From Lacinutrix algicola (lineage in GTDB: Bacteria; Bacteroidota; Bacteroidia; Flavobacteriales; Flavobacteriaceae), in assembly GCF_001418085.1 (NCBI RefSeq), contig NZ_LIQH01000032.1, forward strand, positions 124,001 through 188,000: 64,000 bases of DNA, given 5' to 3'. A program made the translations under genes and the position numbers. The notes under the pieces were generated by a model. That model saw only the letters and a list, made by a program, of their open reading frames with translations, made no database searches and was not told where the DNA came from. Shown piece after piece: positions 52,036 to 60,703 of this stretch. Positions within the stretch are counted from its first letter, which is position 1; every line of letters starts with the position of its first letter.

Positions 52036-54792
52036 TTAACGTTGATTATTTTTTGTTTTATCAAATACGTAATCAATTACTTCTTGATGACGCTTTTTAG
52101 ATCTTACAGAACTTCCTGCAGATGGTGCTCCATAAGCACGTCTTGATGCTACTCTAAATGTTTTAGCTTCATCAAAATGCATTAACATGTGTGCGTAAGC
52201 TCCCATATTTCTAGGTTCTTCTTGAGCCCAAACAATATCTTCTGCTTTATTATATTTCTTTAATGCATCGCGCATTTTCTCTGCTGGTAATGGGAATAAT
52301 TGCTCTACTCTTACAATAGCAATATCATCACGTTTTAAAGTTTCACGTGTTTCATCTAAATCGTAATAGAACTTTCCTGTTACAAAAATTAATGTTTTAA
52401 CCTTATCAACCTTTGCTTCTACATCATCAATTACAGTTTGAAAACTTCCGTTTGCAAAAGACTCTACAGTCGATACTGCTTTTGGGTGACGTAATAAACT
52501 TTTAGGAGTAAACACTATTAGAGGTTTTCTAAAGTTTGCTTTCATTTGTCTTCTTAACAAATGAAACATATTTTCTGGAGTTGTACAATCTGCAACAAAC
52601 ATATTGTCTTTTGCACATAATTGTAAATAACGCTCCATTCTAGCCGATGAATGTTCTGCTCCTTGGTTTTCATAACCATGAGGCAATAGCATTACTAATC
52701 CGTTTTGTGTTTTCCATTTATCTTCTCCTGCAGAAATATACTGGTCTAACATTATTTGGGCACCGTTACTAAAATCTCCAAATTGTGCTTCCCAAATAGT
52801 TAATGTTTTAGGGCTTGCCATAGCATAACCATAATCGAAACCTACAACACCGTATTCTGATAATAATGAATTATAAATATGGAATTGACCTTGTGTATCG
52901 CTTATGTTATTATGTAAGATAATTTCTTCTTCACTATCTTCTACCTTAACAACTGCATGTCTGTGAGAGAAAGTACCACGCTCTACATCTTGACCAGAAA
53001 TTCTAACATTATAACCTTCAGTTAAAAGTGATCCGTAAGCTAAATGTTCTGCCATTGCCCAGTCTAATTGATTATCGTCGAACATCGTTTGACGAGACTC
53101 TATTAGTCTTTCTATTTTACGGATAAACTTTTTATCTTTTGGTAAGTTTGATATAACCTTAGTTATATCTTCTAAGTTCTTTTTAGAGACTTTGGTGTCT
53201 ATATCTTTCATCATCTCTACTTCATCAACACGTGTAAAATCTTTCCACGTAGACTCCATAAATGGTGTGATTACTGTTTTGTCTTCTTTTCTTGAAGCGT
53301 CTAGTTTCTCTTCAAGAGTATCTTTATATGCTTTTTCTAATTGCTTAACATGATCTTTTCCTATAACACCTTGTGCAATTAATTTTTCAGCATAAATATT
53401 TCTAGGATTCGCATGCTTAGAAATTGCCTTGTATAATTTTGGTTGTGTAAAACGTGGTTCATCACCTTCGTTATGACCATATTTTCTATAACCTAACATA
53501 TCTATAAATACATCACGCTTAAAATTCATTCTAAAATCTAAAGCAAATAATGTAGCGTGTACTACTGCTTCTGCATCATCTGCATTAACATGCAATACAG
53601 GTGATAATGTTACTTTACCAACATCTGTACAATATGTACTCGATCTAGCATCTAAGTAATTTGTAGTAAAACCTACTTGGTTATTTACTACTATATGTAT
53701 GGTACCATTGGTTTTATAACCGTCTAATTGTGCCATTTGAACAAGTTCGTAAACCAAACCTTGACCAGCTATTGCTGCATCGCCATGGACTACTATTGGT
53801 AAAACTTTACTAAACTCGTCTTTGTAAAACTCGTCTTGTTTTGCTCTTACAATACCTTCTACAACAGCTCCTACAGTTTCTAAGTGAGATGGATTTGGCG
53901 CAATACTCAATCTTATTTCTTTACCAGAATCTGATTTTCTCTTACTTGTCCAACCTAAATGATATTTCACATCACCATCAAACACTTTTTCTTCGTAATC
54001 TTTACCGTCGAATTCGCTAAAGATATCTTTTGCCGATTTCCCAAAGATGTTTGTAAGTGTACTTAAACGACCTCTATGTGCCATTCCCATTATAAACTCT
54101 TCTACACCTAATTCTGCTGCTTTTTCAATTACGGCATCTAAAGCTGGAATTAAAGCCTCTCCTCCTTCAAGAGAAAAACGCTTTTGTCCAACATATTTAG
54201 TATGTAAAAAACTCTCAAAAGACACTGCTTCGTTAAGTTTTTTAAGTATATGCTTTTTTTGATTTGAAGAAAATGCGGGTTGATTATCATTAATATTCAA
54301 CCTCTTTTGTATCCATTGGATTTCTTCAGGTTTTCTAATATACATGTATTCTACACCTATAGAATCGCAATAAATGCTTTCAAGATGATTTATAATTTCT
54401 TGAAGCGACTGTGCTCCAATGCCCAAAATCTCACCTGCACTAAAAACAGTTGACAAATCAGATTGTGATAAACCAAAATTTTCGATCTCTAAAGTTGGTG
54501 CATATTTTCTACGTGCACGTACAGGATTCGTTTTTGTAAACAAATGCCCTCTATTTCTGTAGCCATCTATTAATTTGACTACCTGAAATTCTTTTTGAAC
54601 ATGTTCTGGAATTTGTGTAGAAACTCCTTCTACAATGTCTCCATCCATGCCATAACTCTCACTACCAAAGTCGTAGCCTTGAAAAAAGGCTCTCCAACTT
54701 GGCTCAACAGAGTCCGGGTTTACTTGGTATTGTTCGTATAAATCAGCAAAGTATGCTGTATGTGCTGCGTTTAAAAAGGAATATTTATCCAT
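52036..54792 (-). CDS. odhA: 2-oxoglutarate dehydrogenase E1
   Basis: 918 residues of the thiamine-diphosphate-dependent component that decarboxylates 2-oxoglutarate. The N-terminus MDKYSFLNAAHTAYFADLYE is the short E1 N-tail. The catalytic region has EFIMGMAHRGRLSTLTNIFG (about 236-255), SIAPNPSHLETVGAVVEGIV, HGDAAIAGQGLVYE and the ThDP stretch VVNNQVGFTTNY. The transketolase-like part contains FSHRHAVVKVEDSEEEI, and the C-terminus has VWAQEEPRNMGAY. A minus-strand box TATTTTTG at 54831-54838 is a likely -7 element. Confidence 0.97.
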   Translation of the reverse strand: MDKYSFLNAAHTAYFADLYEQYQVNPDSVEPSWRAFFQGYDFGSESYGMDGDIVEGVSTQIPEHVQKEFQVVKLIDGYRNRGHLFTKTNPVRARRKYAPTLEIENFGLSQSDLSTVFSAGEILGIGAQSLQEIINHLESIYCDSIGVEYMYIRKPEEIQWIQKRLNINDNQPAFSSNQKKHILKKLNEAVSFESFLHTKYVGQKRFSLEGGEALIPALDAVIEKAAELGVEEFIMGMAHRGRLSTLTNIFGKSAKDIFSEFDGKDYEEKVFDGDVKYHLGWTSKRKSDSGKEIRLSIAPNPSHLETVGAVVEGIVRAKQDEFYKDEFSKVLPIVVHGDAAIAGQGLVYELVQMAQLDGYKTNGTIHIVVNNQVGFTTNYLDARSSTYCTDVGKVTLSPVLHVNADDAEAVVHATLFALDFRMNFKRDVFIDMLGYRKYGHNEGDEPRFTQPKLYKAISKHANPRNIYAEKLIAQGVIGKDHVKQLEKAYKDTLEEKLDASRKEDKTVITPFMESTWKDFTRVDEVEMMKDIDTKVSKKNLEDITKVISNLPKDKKFIRKIERLIESRQTMFDDNQLDWAMAEHLAYGSLLTEGYNVRISGQDVERGTFSHRHAVVKVEDSEEEIILHNNISDTQGQFHIYNSLLSEYGVVGFDYGYAMASPKTLTIWEAQFGDFSNGAQIMLDQYISAGEDKWKTQNGLVMLLPHGYENQGAEHSSARMERYLQLCAKDNMFVADCTTPENMFHLLRRQMKANFRKPLIVFTPKSLLRHPKAVSTVESFANGSFQTVIDDVEAKVDKVKTLIFVTGKFYYDLDETRETLKRDDIAIVRVEQLFPLPAEKMRDALKKYNKAEDIVWAQEEPRNMGAYAHMLMHFDEAKTFRVASRRAYGAPSAGSSVRSKKRHQEVIDYVFDKTKNNQR

Positions 54793-54907
54793 TATTAAGT
54801 ATAAGACGTGTTCGCTTCAACAAATTTTATCAAAAATACAACTTTCTCTAAAAATAGCTATGCTTTTCTTATATTTATGTCTTTCTTAACAAACTAATCT
54901 TTTTTTT

Positions 54908-55441
54908 ATGACTTTAAAAACGCTTTCTTTAATAAAAACTGTTGCAGTATTCTTGCTACTACTCTTCACCTTTTCTACTATTTCTGCACAAGACAACAAC
55001 CAAAAAAGTGATTTTTGGGAAAACGTGCGTTTTGGAGGTGGCTTAGGTTTAAGTACAGGAAGTAAAGTTTTTAGTGCCACTTTAGCACCTAGTGCTATCT
55101 ACGATTTTAATTCTCAATTCTCTTTAGGTCTAGCATTAAGTGGCACATATTATAGTCAAAAAGATATTGCTAAATCTACTATATTAGGTGCGAGTATAAT
55201 TAGTTTGTATAACCCTATTAACGAAATTCAATTATCTGCTGAATTTGAACAAAACCATGTAAGCAGAAATTTTGACAATCCCATTTTTATAGACGATAAT
55301 TATTGGATACCTGCTTTTTTTGTTGGAGCTGGATATAGAACTAACAACATTACAATAGGTATACGTTACGATTTACTTTATGATGATAACAAAAGTGTTT
55401 ACGCTAATGCTTGGGCACCGTTTATTAGGGTTTATTTTTAA
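54908..55441 (+). CDS. Outer-membrane beta-barrel protein
   Basis: 177 residues with a signal peptide (TVAVFLLLLFTFSTISAQ, to about residue 28). Eight amphipathic strands can be marked, e.g. VRFGGGLGLSTGSKVFSATL, FSLGLALSGTYYS, IQLSAEFEQNHVSR, ITIGIRYDLLY and the terminal AWAPFIRVYF. It is divergent from odhA and some relatives carry a misleading 'alpha-ketoglutarate decarboxylase' label from that position; the sequence shows no enzyme motif. Function unknown. Confidence 0.78.
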   Translation: MTLKTLSLIKTVAVFLLLLFTFSTISAQDNNQKSDFWENVRFGGGLGLSTGSKVFSATLAPSAIYDFNSQFSLGLALSGTYYSQKDIAKSTILGASIISLYNPINEIQLSAEFEQNHVSRNFDNPIFIDDNYWIPAFFVGAGYRTNNITIGIRYDLLYDDNKSVYANAWAPFIRVYF

Positions 55442-55564
55442 CAAGTCTATAAGTATTTAAGCACACAACTATTTAAGGTTAAGATAGAACAATCTTAACT
55501 AATGACTTTTATCATTTTTTATGTCTGTTTATCAATCTATTTTTGTTTAACAAATAGATAAACA

Positions 55565-56068
55565 ATGAAAGCAATATTAAAATTAACTACCATATTATTT
55601 ATAACGCTACTAGTAGGTTGTGGAGGTAAAGAAGAAAAAAAGAAAGAAAAATTCTCTTATCAAAAAAAAGCAGTAACAGAAAAAACTACAACTCCTAAAA
55701 CTGAAAAAAAATCTGCATCTAAAAAAGTAGATTTAGAAAACAAAGGTGTTGGCCCCATTAAATCTGTAGACTTAAGTGCTGCTGTAAACCAAGAAATGGT
55801 AGCTCATGGAACAGATGTGTACAAGAAAATGTGTACTGCTTGCCATAGAACAGATAGAAAATTTGTTGGTCCAGCTCCAACAGGAATTTTAAAACGTAGA
55901 TCTCCGGAATGGGTTATGAATATGATTTTAAATCCTGAACAAATGGTAAAAGAAGATCCTTTAGCTAAAGAATTACTAATAGAATTTAATGGTTCGCCAA
56001 TGGCTAACCAAGGACTTAGTGAAGAAGATGCTAGAGCTGTTTTAGAATATTTTAGAACACTAAAATAA
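55565..56068 (+). CDS. Lipoprotein c-type cytochrome
   Basis: 167 residues. The lipoprotein signal ends LLVGCGGK with the lipidated Cys at residue 19. A Lys/Glu/Thr-rich linker (about 22-60) follows. The cytochrome domain has the heme site CTACH (Cys90, Cys93, His94) and the distal Met in NGSPMANQGLSEEDARAVLE. It is a single-heme class I cytochrome anchored in the membrane by lipid, probably an electron carrier. Monocistronic as far as visible; tail to tail with the 117-residue gene. Confidence 0.9.
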   Translation: MKAILKLTTILFITLLVGCGGKEEKKKEKFSYQKKAVTEKTTTPKTEKKSASKKVDLENKGVGPIKSVDLSAAVNQEMVAHGTDVYKKMCTACHRTDRKFVGPAPTGILKRRSPEWVMNMILNPEQMVKEDPLAKELLIEFNGSPMANQGLSEEDARAVLEYFRTLK

Positions 56069-56087
56069 TATACTACTTCTATAAAAA

Positions 56088-56441
56088 TTACTTAGAATAT
56101 TTATTTTTAAACCAAACCTTTTGCCATTCTCTTTTTAATATTAAAAAGGAAACTTGCTCTGCAAGTATTAAAGTATCGCTACCATCTAAACTTTTAATAG
56201 TTTCCTCTGGAACATCAATAATATAAAGAAGATTTAAATACTCGGCAAATTTTTCTTGAATAAGCTTATAAACGATTTCGTGTAGTAATAATTTTAACCT
56301 TTCAGGCAGAATATCTTCATCAAAATCAAGATCGATATTTGCGTACAAAAAATCTTTATTTAATTGAAAAATTAATTTTTTGTATAAATCTAATTGATTG
56401 GCTTCATCAATTAAATCTTGGAATGTTACAGGAAGCTTCAT
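56088..56441 (-). CDS. Conserved hypothetical cytoplasmic protein
   Basis: 117 residues, acidic and largely helical, no signal peptide or membrane helix. Readable stretches are TFQDLIDEANQLDLYKKLIF (about 6-25), ERLKLLLHEIVYKLIQEKFA and VSFLILKREWQKVWFKNKYS. I do not recognise a named family. It starts 10 bp after the polyprenyl synthetase stop and is clearly co-transcribed with it, so a link to isoprenoid metabolism is possible but unsupported by motifs. Confidence 0.7.
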   Translation of the reverse strand: MKLPVTFQDLIDEANQLDLYKKLIFQLNKDFLYANIDLDFDEDILPERLKLLLHEIVYKLIQEKFAEYLNLLYIIDVPEETIKSLDGSDTLILAEQVSFLILKREWQKVWFKNKYSK

Positions 56442-56451
56442 ATTAAAAACC

Positions 56452-57426
56452 TTATACTTTTCTTGTCATTAAAGAATTTCCAAAAGCTTTTAAAAGTTCT
56501 TTTTTCTCTTCAGAAATATTTAATGTTTCTAAAACCAAAAAGGCTTTGTTTGTATAATTTTCAATTTCTTTCTGGGTTGCTTCCGCAGATCCACTGCTAA
56601 CAAAAAATTGTTTTACAGTTTCAATTTTTTCAAAATTATCTTCTAAATTAACAGTGAACAATTGTTCTAACTGTCTTGCTTCAGAAGCATCTAAAAACGC
56701 TAAAGCTTTTAAATACAAAAATGTCTTTTTATTCTCAATAATATCTCCACCTACTTGCTTTCCAAAAGTTTCCGGATCACCAAAAGCATCTAAATAATCG
56801 TCTTGTAATTGAAACGCAATACCTAACAAACGACCAAATTCGTAAATTCCGTCTTGGTCATTTTGTGATGCCTTTGCAACAATAGCACCCATTTTCATGG
56901 CAGCACCAACTAGAACTGCGGTTTTATACTCAATCATTTTTAAATACTCTGGAATGGTAACATCTTCACGTGTTTCGAAATCCACATCATATTGTTGCCC
57001 TTCACAAACCTCTAAAGCTGTTTTACTAAATAGTTTTGCTAATGCTTGAAATGTTGCTGGTTCGTAGTTTTCAAATAATTGATAAGCCATAATAAGCATG
57101 GCATCGCCAGATAAAATACCTGTATTAGTATCCCACTTTTCATGCACTGTTTGCTCCCCTCTTCTTAAAGGTGCCGCATCCATAATATCATCATGAACCA
57201 ACGAAAAATTATGAAACACCTCAATACTTAAGGCTGCATTCATAGCTTTTTTATAATCACAATTAAAAATATCTGCACTCATTAGTGTTAGAACAGGACG
57301 CAAACGTTTACCACCGAGTTTTAATATATAGTTAATAGGATCGTATAAATTTTTTGGCTCTCGCTCTTTGTGAAAATTTTCTAAATAATCTATAAATGTA
57401 GCTTGATAATCTTGAGTGTTCTGCAT
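56452..57426 (-). CDS. Polyprenyl diphosphate synthase
   Basis: 324 residues of an all-trans isoprenyl diphosphate synthase. FARM motif is DDIMD in FSLVHDDIMDAAPLRRGEQT (about 72-91), and SARM motif is DDYLD in FQLQDDYLDAFGDPETFGKQ (about 205-224). GGKRLRPVLTLM (about 33-44) is the substrate-binding block. Product chain length (geranylgeranyl or longer, for menaquinone or carotenoid) cannot be read safely. A minus-strand TTTG (57456-57459), 17 nt, TATTTTTG (57431-57438) promoter ends 4 nt before the ATG, so the mRNA may be leaderless. Confidence 0.93.
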   Translation of the reverse strand: MQNTQDYQATFIDYLENFHKEREPKNLYDPINYILKLGGKRLRPVLTLMSADIFNCDYKKAMNAALSIEVFHNFSLVHDDIMDAAPLRRGEQTVHEKWDTNTGILSGDAMLIMAYQLFENYEPATFQALAKLFSKTALEVCEGQQYDVDFETREDVTIPEYLKMIEYKTAVLVGAAMKMGAIVAKASQNDQDGIYEFGRLLGIAFQLQDDYLDAFGDPETFGKQVGGDIIENKKTFLYLKALAFLDASEARQLEQLFTVNLEDNFEKIETVKQFFVSSGSAEATQKEIENYTNKAFLVLETLNISEEKKELLKAFGNSLMTRKV

Positions 57427-57493
57427 CGCACAAAAATAATGTAAAATAAATTCACCAAATAAAAGATCTGTGTTAAGAAAACAATAAAACTTT

Positions 57494-57534
57494 GGAAACT
57501 TTTATTGTTTATAAAGTTTCCTTGCATACATTTG
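57494..57534 (+). promoter_or_regulatory. Promoter and TetR operator of the efflux operon
   Basis: TTG at 57505-57507, a 19-nt spacer and TACATTTG at 57527-57534 form a full Bacteroidota promoter. A perfect 9-bp inverted repeat, GGAAACTTT (57494-57502) and AAAGTTTCC (57513-57521), with a 10-nt spacer, covers the -33 element and most of the spacer. It is the expected place for TetR autorepression. Transcription should begin near 57541. Confidence 0.75.
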
Positions 57535-57583
57535 CACTTAAATTAACAAAAGAAGTTATCCGTTTTTATGCGGAATATTAAAA

Positions 57584-58189
57584 ATGAGAGAGAAAATTAT
57601 AAATAAATCTGGAGAATTGTTTTTAACACTAGGCTTTAAAAGTGTTACTATGGATGATATTGCCAACGAACTAGGCATATCTAAGAAAACCATTTATCAG
57701 CATTTTGATAATAAAACAAAATTAGTAGAAGCAACTACTCTTAGTATCTTCAATAATGTTTGCGATGGTATAGATTGCATTTGCGAAGCATCGCATAATC
57801 CTATAGAAGAATTATACGACATTAAAATGTTTGTGATGAATTATCTTAAAAACGAAAAAACATCACCACAGTTTCAGTTAAAAAAATACTACCCGAAAAT
57901 ACATCAGCAATTACAAATGAAACAATTTGAAAAAATGCATGTTTCGGTAAAAGAAAGCATTCAAAAAGGTGTAGACACACATTTGTTTAGAGAAAGCATT
58001 GACGTCGATTTTATCTCTAGAATGTATTTTAATGGCATGTCTGGTATTAAAGATGAAAATATTTTTCCATCTACATTATTTACATTGGAATATTTAATGG
58101 AAAGTTATTTAGAATATCACCTAAGAGCCATTTGCAGCGAAAAAGGATTACAAACACTCGATAAATTTATTAACATCAATCAATCTTAA
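57584..58189 (+). CDS. TetR/AcrR family regulator
   Basis: 201 residues. The N-terminal HTH (about 8-55) reads GELFLTLGFKSVTMDDIANE, LGISKKTIYQHFDNKTKLVE, a textbook TetR domain. The C-terminal ligand domain is helical (YLKNEKTSPQFQLKKYYPKI, then FISRMYFNGMSGIKDENIFP). It is the first gene of a four-gene operon; the TolC-type gene follows after 3 bp. The inverted repeat over its promoter suggests that it represses itself and the pump until a ligand binds. Confidence 0.93.
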   Translation: MREKIINKSGELFLTLGFKSVTMDDIANELGISKKTIYQHFDNKTKLVEATTLSIFNNVCDGIDCICEASHNPIEELYDIKMFVMNYLKNEKTSPQFQLKKYYPKIHQQLQMKQFEKMHVSVKESIQKGVDTHLFRESIDVDFISRMYFNGMSGIKDENIFPSTLFTLEYLMESYLEYHLRAICSEKGLQTLDKFININQS

Positions 58190-58192
58190 CTA

Positions 58193-59500
58193 ATGAGAAA
58201 ATTACTCATATTATTTAGTTTAATTATTAGCACTATTACATACTCACAAGACACCAAAACTGAGTTTACTTTACAAGAAGCTATAGATTATGCTTTAGAA
58301 AACAACCGACAGTCTAAAAATGCAGCTTTAGATATCGATGCTGCCATTAAACAAAAATGGGAAACTACAGCAACTGGACTACCTCAAATTAGTGCTACTG
58401 TAGATTATCAAAATGCACTAAAACGAAACGTTTTTGTTTTTGGAGATGAAATAATACAAGCCGGATCAAAGCATACTTTAACAGGAACCGCAACATTAAG
58501 CCAATTACTTTTTGATGGTTCTTATCTTGTTGGACTTCAATCTGCAAAGGTATATTTAGAAATTTCTAAAAATGCTAAAATTAAAACAGATTTAGAAGTT
58601 CGAAAATCTGTTATAAACGCATACGGAAATGTGCTTTTAGCAAAAGAAAGTGTTTCTATATTAGAAAGAAACATAGCTGTACTAGAAAAAAACTTAAATG
58701 ATATTACCAAGATTTTCGAAAATGGATTAGAAGAAGAAGAAAGTGTAGAACAATTAAAAATCACACTGTCAAGTGTAAAAAGTAACCTAAACAATACCAC
58801 ACGTTTAAAAAATTTAGCGCACCAAATGTTAAATATAACAATTGGTAAACCTATAAACGAGAGTATTATTGTTACTGAAGATCTTGATGCTTTAGCTGTT
58901 GAAAACATACAGTTAGAATTATTAGACACTGCAAACAATGCAGAAAACACAATAGATTACAAGATTGCTGTAAATGACAAAGTCTCTAAAGAATTATTAG
59001 TAAAACTTGAAAAAAGCAAAGCGCTACCAAGATTAAGTGCTTTTGTTAATGGTGGGTATTCTGGAAATAGAGAATCTTTCAATTTTACAAATACGGACGA
59101 AAAGTGGTATGGATCTTCCATTTTTGGAGTAAGTTTAAATGTTCCAATTTTTAGTTCGGGTATGAGAAGTGCTGCAACCCAACGTGCTCAAATTAATTTA
59201 GAGAAATCTAAAATTAACTTAACAGAAACCGAGCAGGTACTTAATTTACAAATACAGTCTGCCAAGAGTGATTACCAATTTGCAATTGAAGACTATCAAA
59301 ACAAAAAAGAAAACCTAGCGCTTGCAGAGCGTATTGAAAATAAAAATCAAATTAAATTTTTTGAAGGTATTAGCTCAAGTTTCGATTTAAGACAAGCACA
59401 AACCCAATTGTATACTGCACAACAAGAATTACTTCAAACAATGTTAGATGTTATTACTAAAAAAGCAGAACTAGAAACATTACTAAACACAACTATCTAA
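58193..59500 (+). CDS. TolC family outer-membrane efflux protein
   Basis: 435 residues with a signal peptide (LLILFSLIISTITYSQ). Two repeated halves have long coiled-coil helices and beta-strands: FTLQEAIDYALENNRQSKNA (about 25-44, TolC family start) and NLQIQSAKSDYQFAIEDYQN in the second half. SGMRSAATQRAQINLEKSKI shows the typical helix pairing. Outer-membrane exit duct of the tripartite pump, co-transcribed with its regulator (3-bp gap) and adaptor (22-bp gap). Confidence 0.93.
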   Translation: MRKLLILFSLIISTITYSQDTKTEFTLQEAIDYALENNRQSKNAALDIDAAIKQKWETTATGLPQISATVDYQNALKRNVFVFGDEIIQAGSKHTLTGTATLSQLLFDGSYLVGLQSAKVYLEISKNAKIKTDLEVRKSVINAYGNVLLAKESVSILERNIAVLEKNLNDITKIFENGLEEEESVEQLKITLSSVKSNLNNTTRLKNLAHQMLNITIGKPINESIIVTEDLDALAVENIQLELLDTANNAENTIDYKIAVNDKVSKELLVKLEKSKALPRLSAFVNGGYSGNRESFNFTNTDEKWYGSSIFGVSLNVPIFSSGMRSAATQRAQINLEKSKINLTETEQVLNLQIQSAKSDYQFAIEDYQNKKENLALAERIENKNQIKFFEGISSSFDLRQAQTQLYTAQQELLQTMLDVITKKAELETLLNTTI

Positions 59501-59522
59501 TCAATTTTACAAAACATTAATT

Positions 59523-60692
59523 ATGAAACATATAATCACACTTTCTTTTTTAGCTATTTTATTAGCCTCTTGCGGTGGAAATAAAAAAAACACAGTTGAA
59601 AAAGTTTTAGAAACTAATAACCTAGAAAGTATTAGAGCAAAAAGAACAGAGCTAGTAGCAGAGCAAGATGCTGTTCATTCTAAAATAAAGTTATTAGACG
59701 ACAGAATAAAAACACTAGACACAACTAAAAACGTTCCTTTAATTACCACTTTTATAGCTAAAGAAGAGGTTTTTAATCATGTATTAGAATTGCAAGGAAA
59801 TGTAACCACAAAAAACCTTTTAGTAATCACACCAGAGTTTAGTGGCATACTAACAAGTATGTATGTAACCGAAGGACAACGCGTAGCTAAAGGACAAATT
59901 TTAGCGAAAATTGATGATGGAGGATTAAGCCAACAGTTAGCACAATATAAGATACAAGCAGATTTAGCTAAAACTACTTTTGAACGTCAAGAACGTTTAT
60001 GGAATCAAAAAATTGGTAGCGAAATACAATATCTACAAGCAAAATCATCTTACGAAGCGCAACAGCAAGCCATTAACCAATTACAACAACAATTAAACAA
60101 AACAACTGTTAGAGCACCATTTAGCGGTACTATTGACGATGTTATTACAGAAAAAGGAAGTGTTGTTGCCGCTGGACAAACACCATTAATACAAATTGTA
60201 AACTTAGACAAAATGTATATTGAAACAGATGTGCCAGAAAGCTATGTTGCAGATGTTGTAAAAGGTAAAAATGTAACTGTCGAGTTTCCAATTTTAGGAA
60301 AAACGATAGATACAAAAATCCGTCAAGCAGGAGATGTTATTAATCCAGCAAACAGAACTTTTAAAATAGAAGTAGATGTTCCTAATAAAGATAAAAGTGT
60401 TAAACCAAACTTAACAGCAAGACTTAAAATAAACGATTACACCAATCCAAAAGCCATTCTAGTACCACAAAGTATTATTTCGGAAAATGCAGATGGAGAG
60501 CAATATGTTTATGTTGTAAAAAATAAAAAAGATAATAATGAAGGTGAAGTAACCAAAATTATTATTAAAACAGGAAGAACACAAGGTGATGTTATTGAAG
60601 TTTTAGCAAACATAGAAAATGGAGCAGAACTTATTAAAGAAGGAGCACGTAGTGTAAAAGATGGACAAACTGTTAAAGTAATAAACTACTAA
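59523..60692 (+). CDS. RND efflux periplasmic adaptor (membrane fusion protein)
   Basis: 389 residues. Lipoprotein signal FLAILLASCGGNKKN gives a lipidated Cys at about residue 17. A short coiled coil (about 30-65) precedes the lipoyl/barrel part. The lipoyl half-motif GILTSMYVTEGQRVAKGQIL leads into a hairpin with QADLAKTTFERQERLWNQKI, and the second half is TVRAPFSGTIDDVITEKGSV. The beta-barrel domain follows (VNLDKMYIETDVPESYVADV). Connects TolC to the RND pump encoded 11 bp downstream. Confidence 0.94.
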   Translation: MKHIITLSFLAILLASCGGNKKNTVEKVLETNNLESIRAKRTELVAEQDAVHSKIKLLDDRIKTLDTTKNVPLITTFIAKEEVFNHVLELQGNVTTKNLLVITPEFSGILTSMYVTEGQRVAKGQILAKIDDGGLSQQLAQYKIQADLAKTTFERQERLWNQKIGSEIQYLQAKSSYEAQQQAINQLQQQLNKTTVRAPFSGTIDDVITEKGSVVAAGQTPLIQIVNLDKMYIETDVPESYVADVVKGKNVTVEFPILGKTIDTKIRQAGDVINPANRTFKIEVDVPNKDKSVKPNLTARLKINDYTNPKAILVPQSIISENADGEQYVYVVKNKKDNNEGEVTKIIIKTGRTQGDVIEVLANIENGAELIKEGARSVKDGQTVKVINY

Positions 60693-60703
60693 ACCAAAAA
60701 AAA

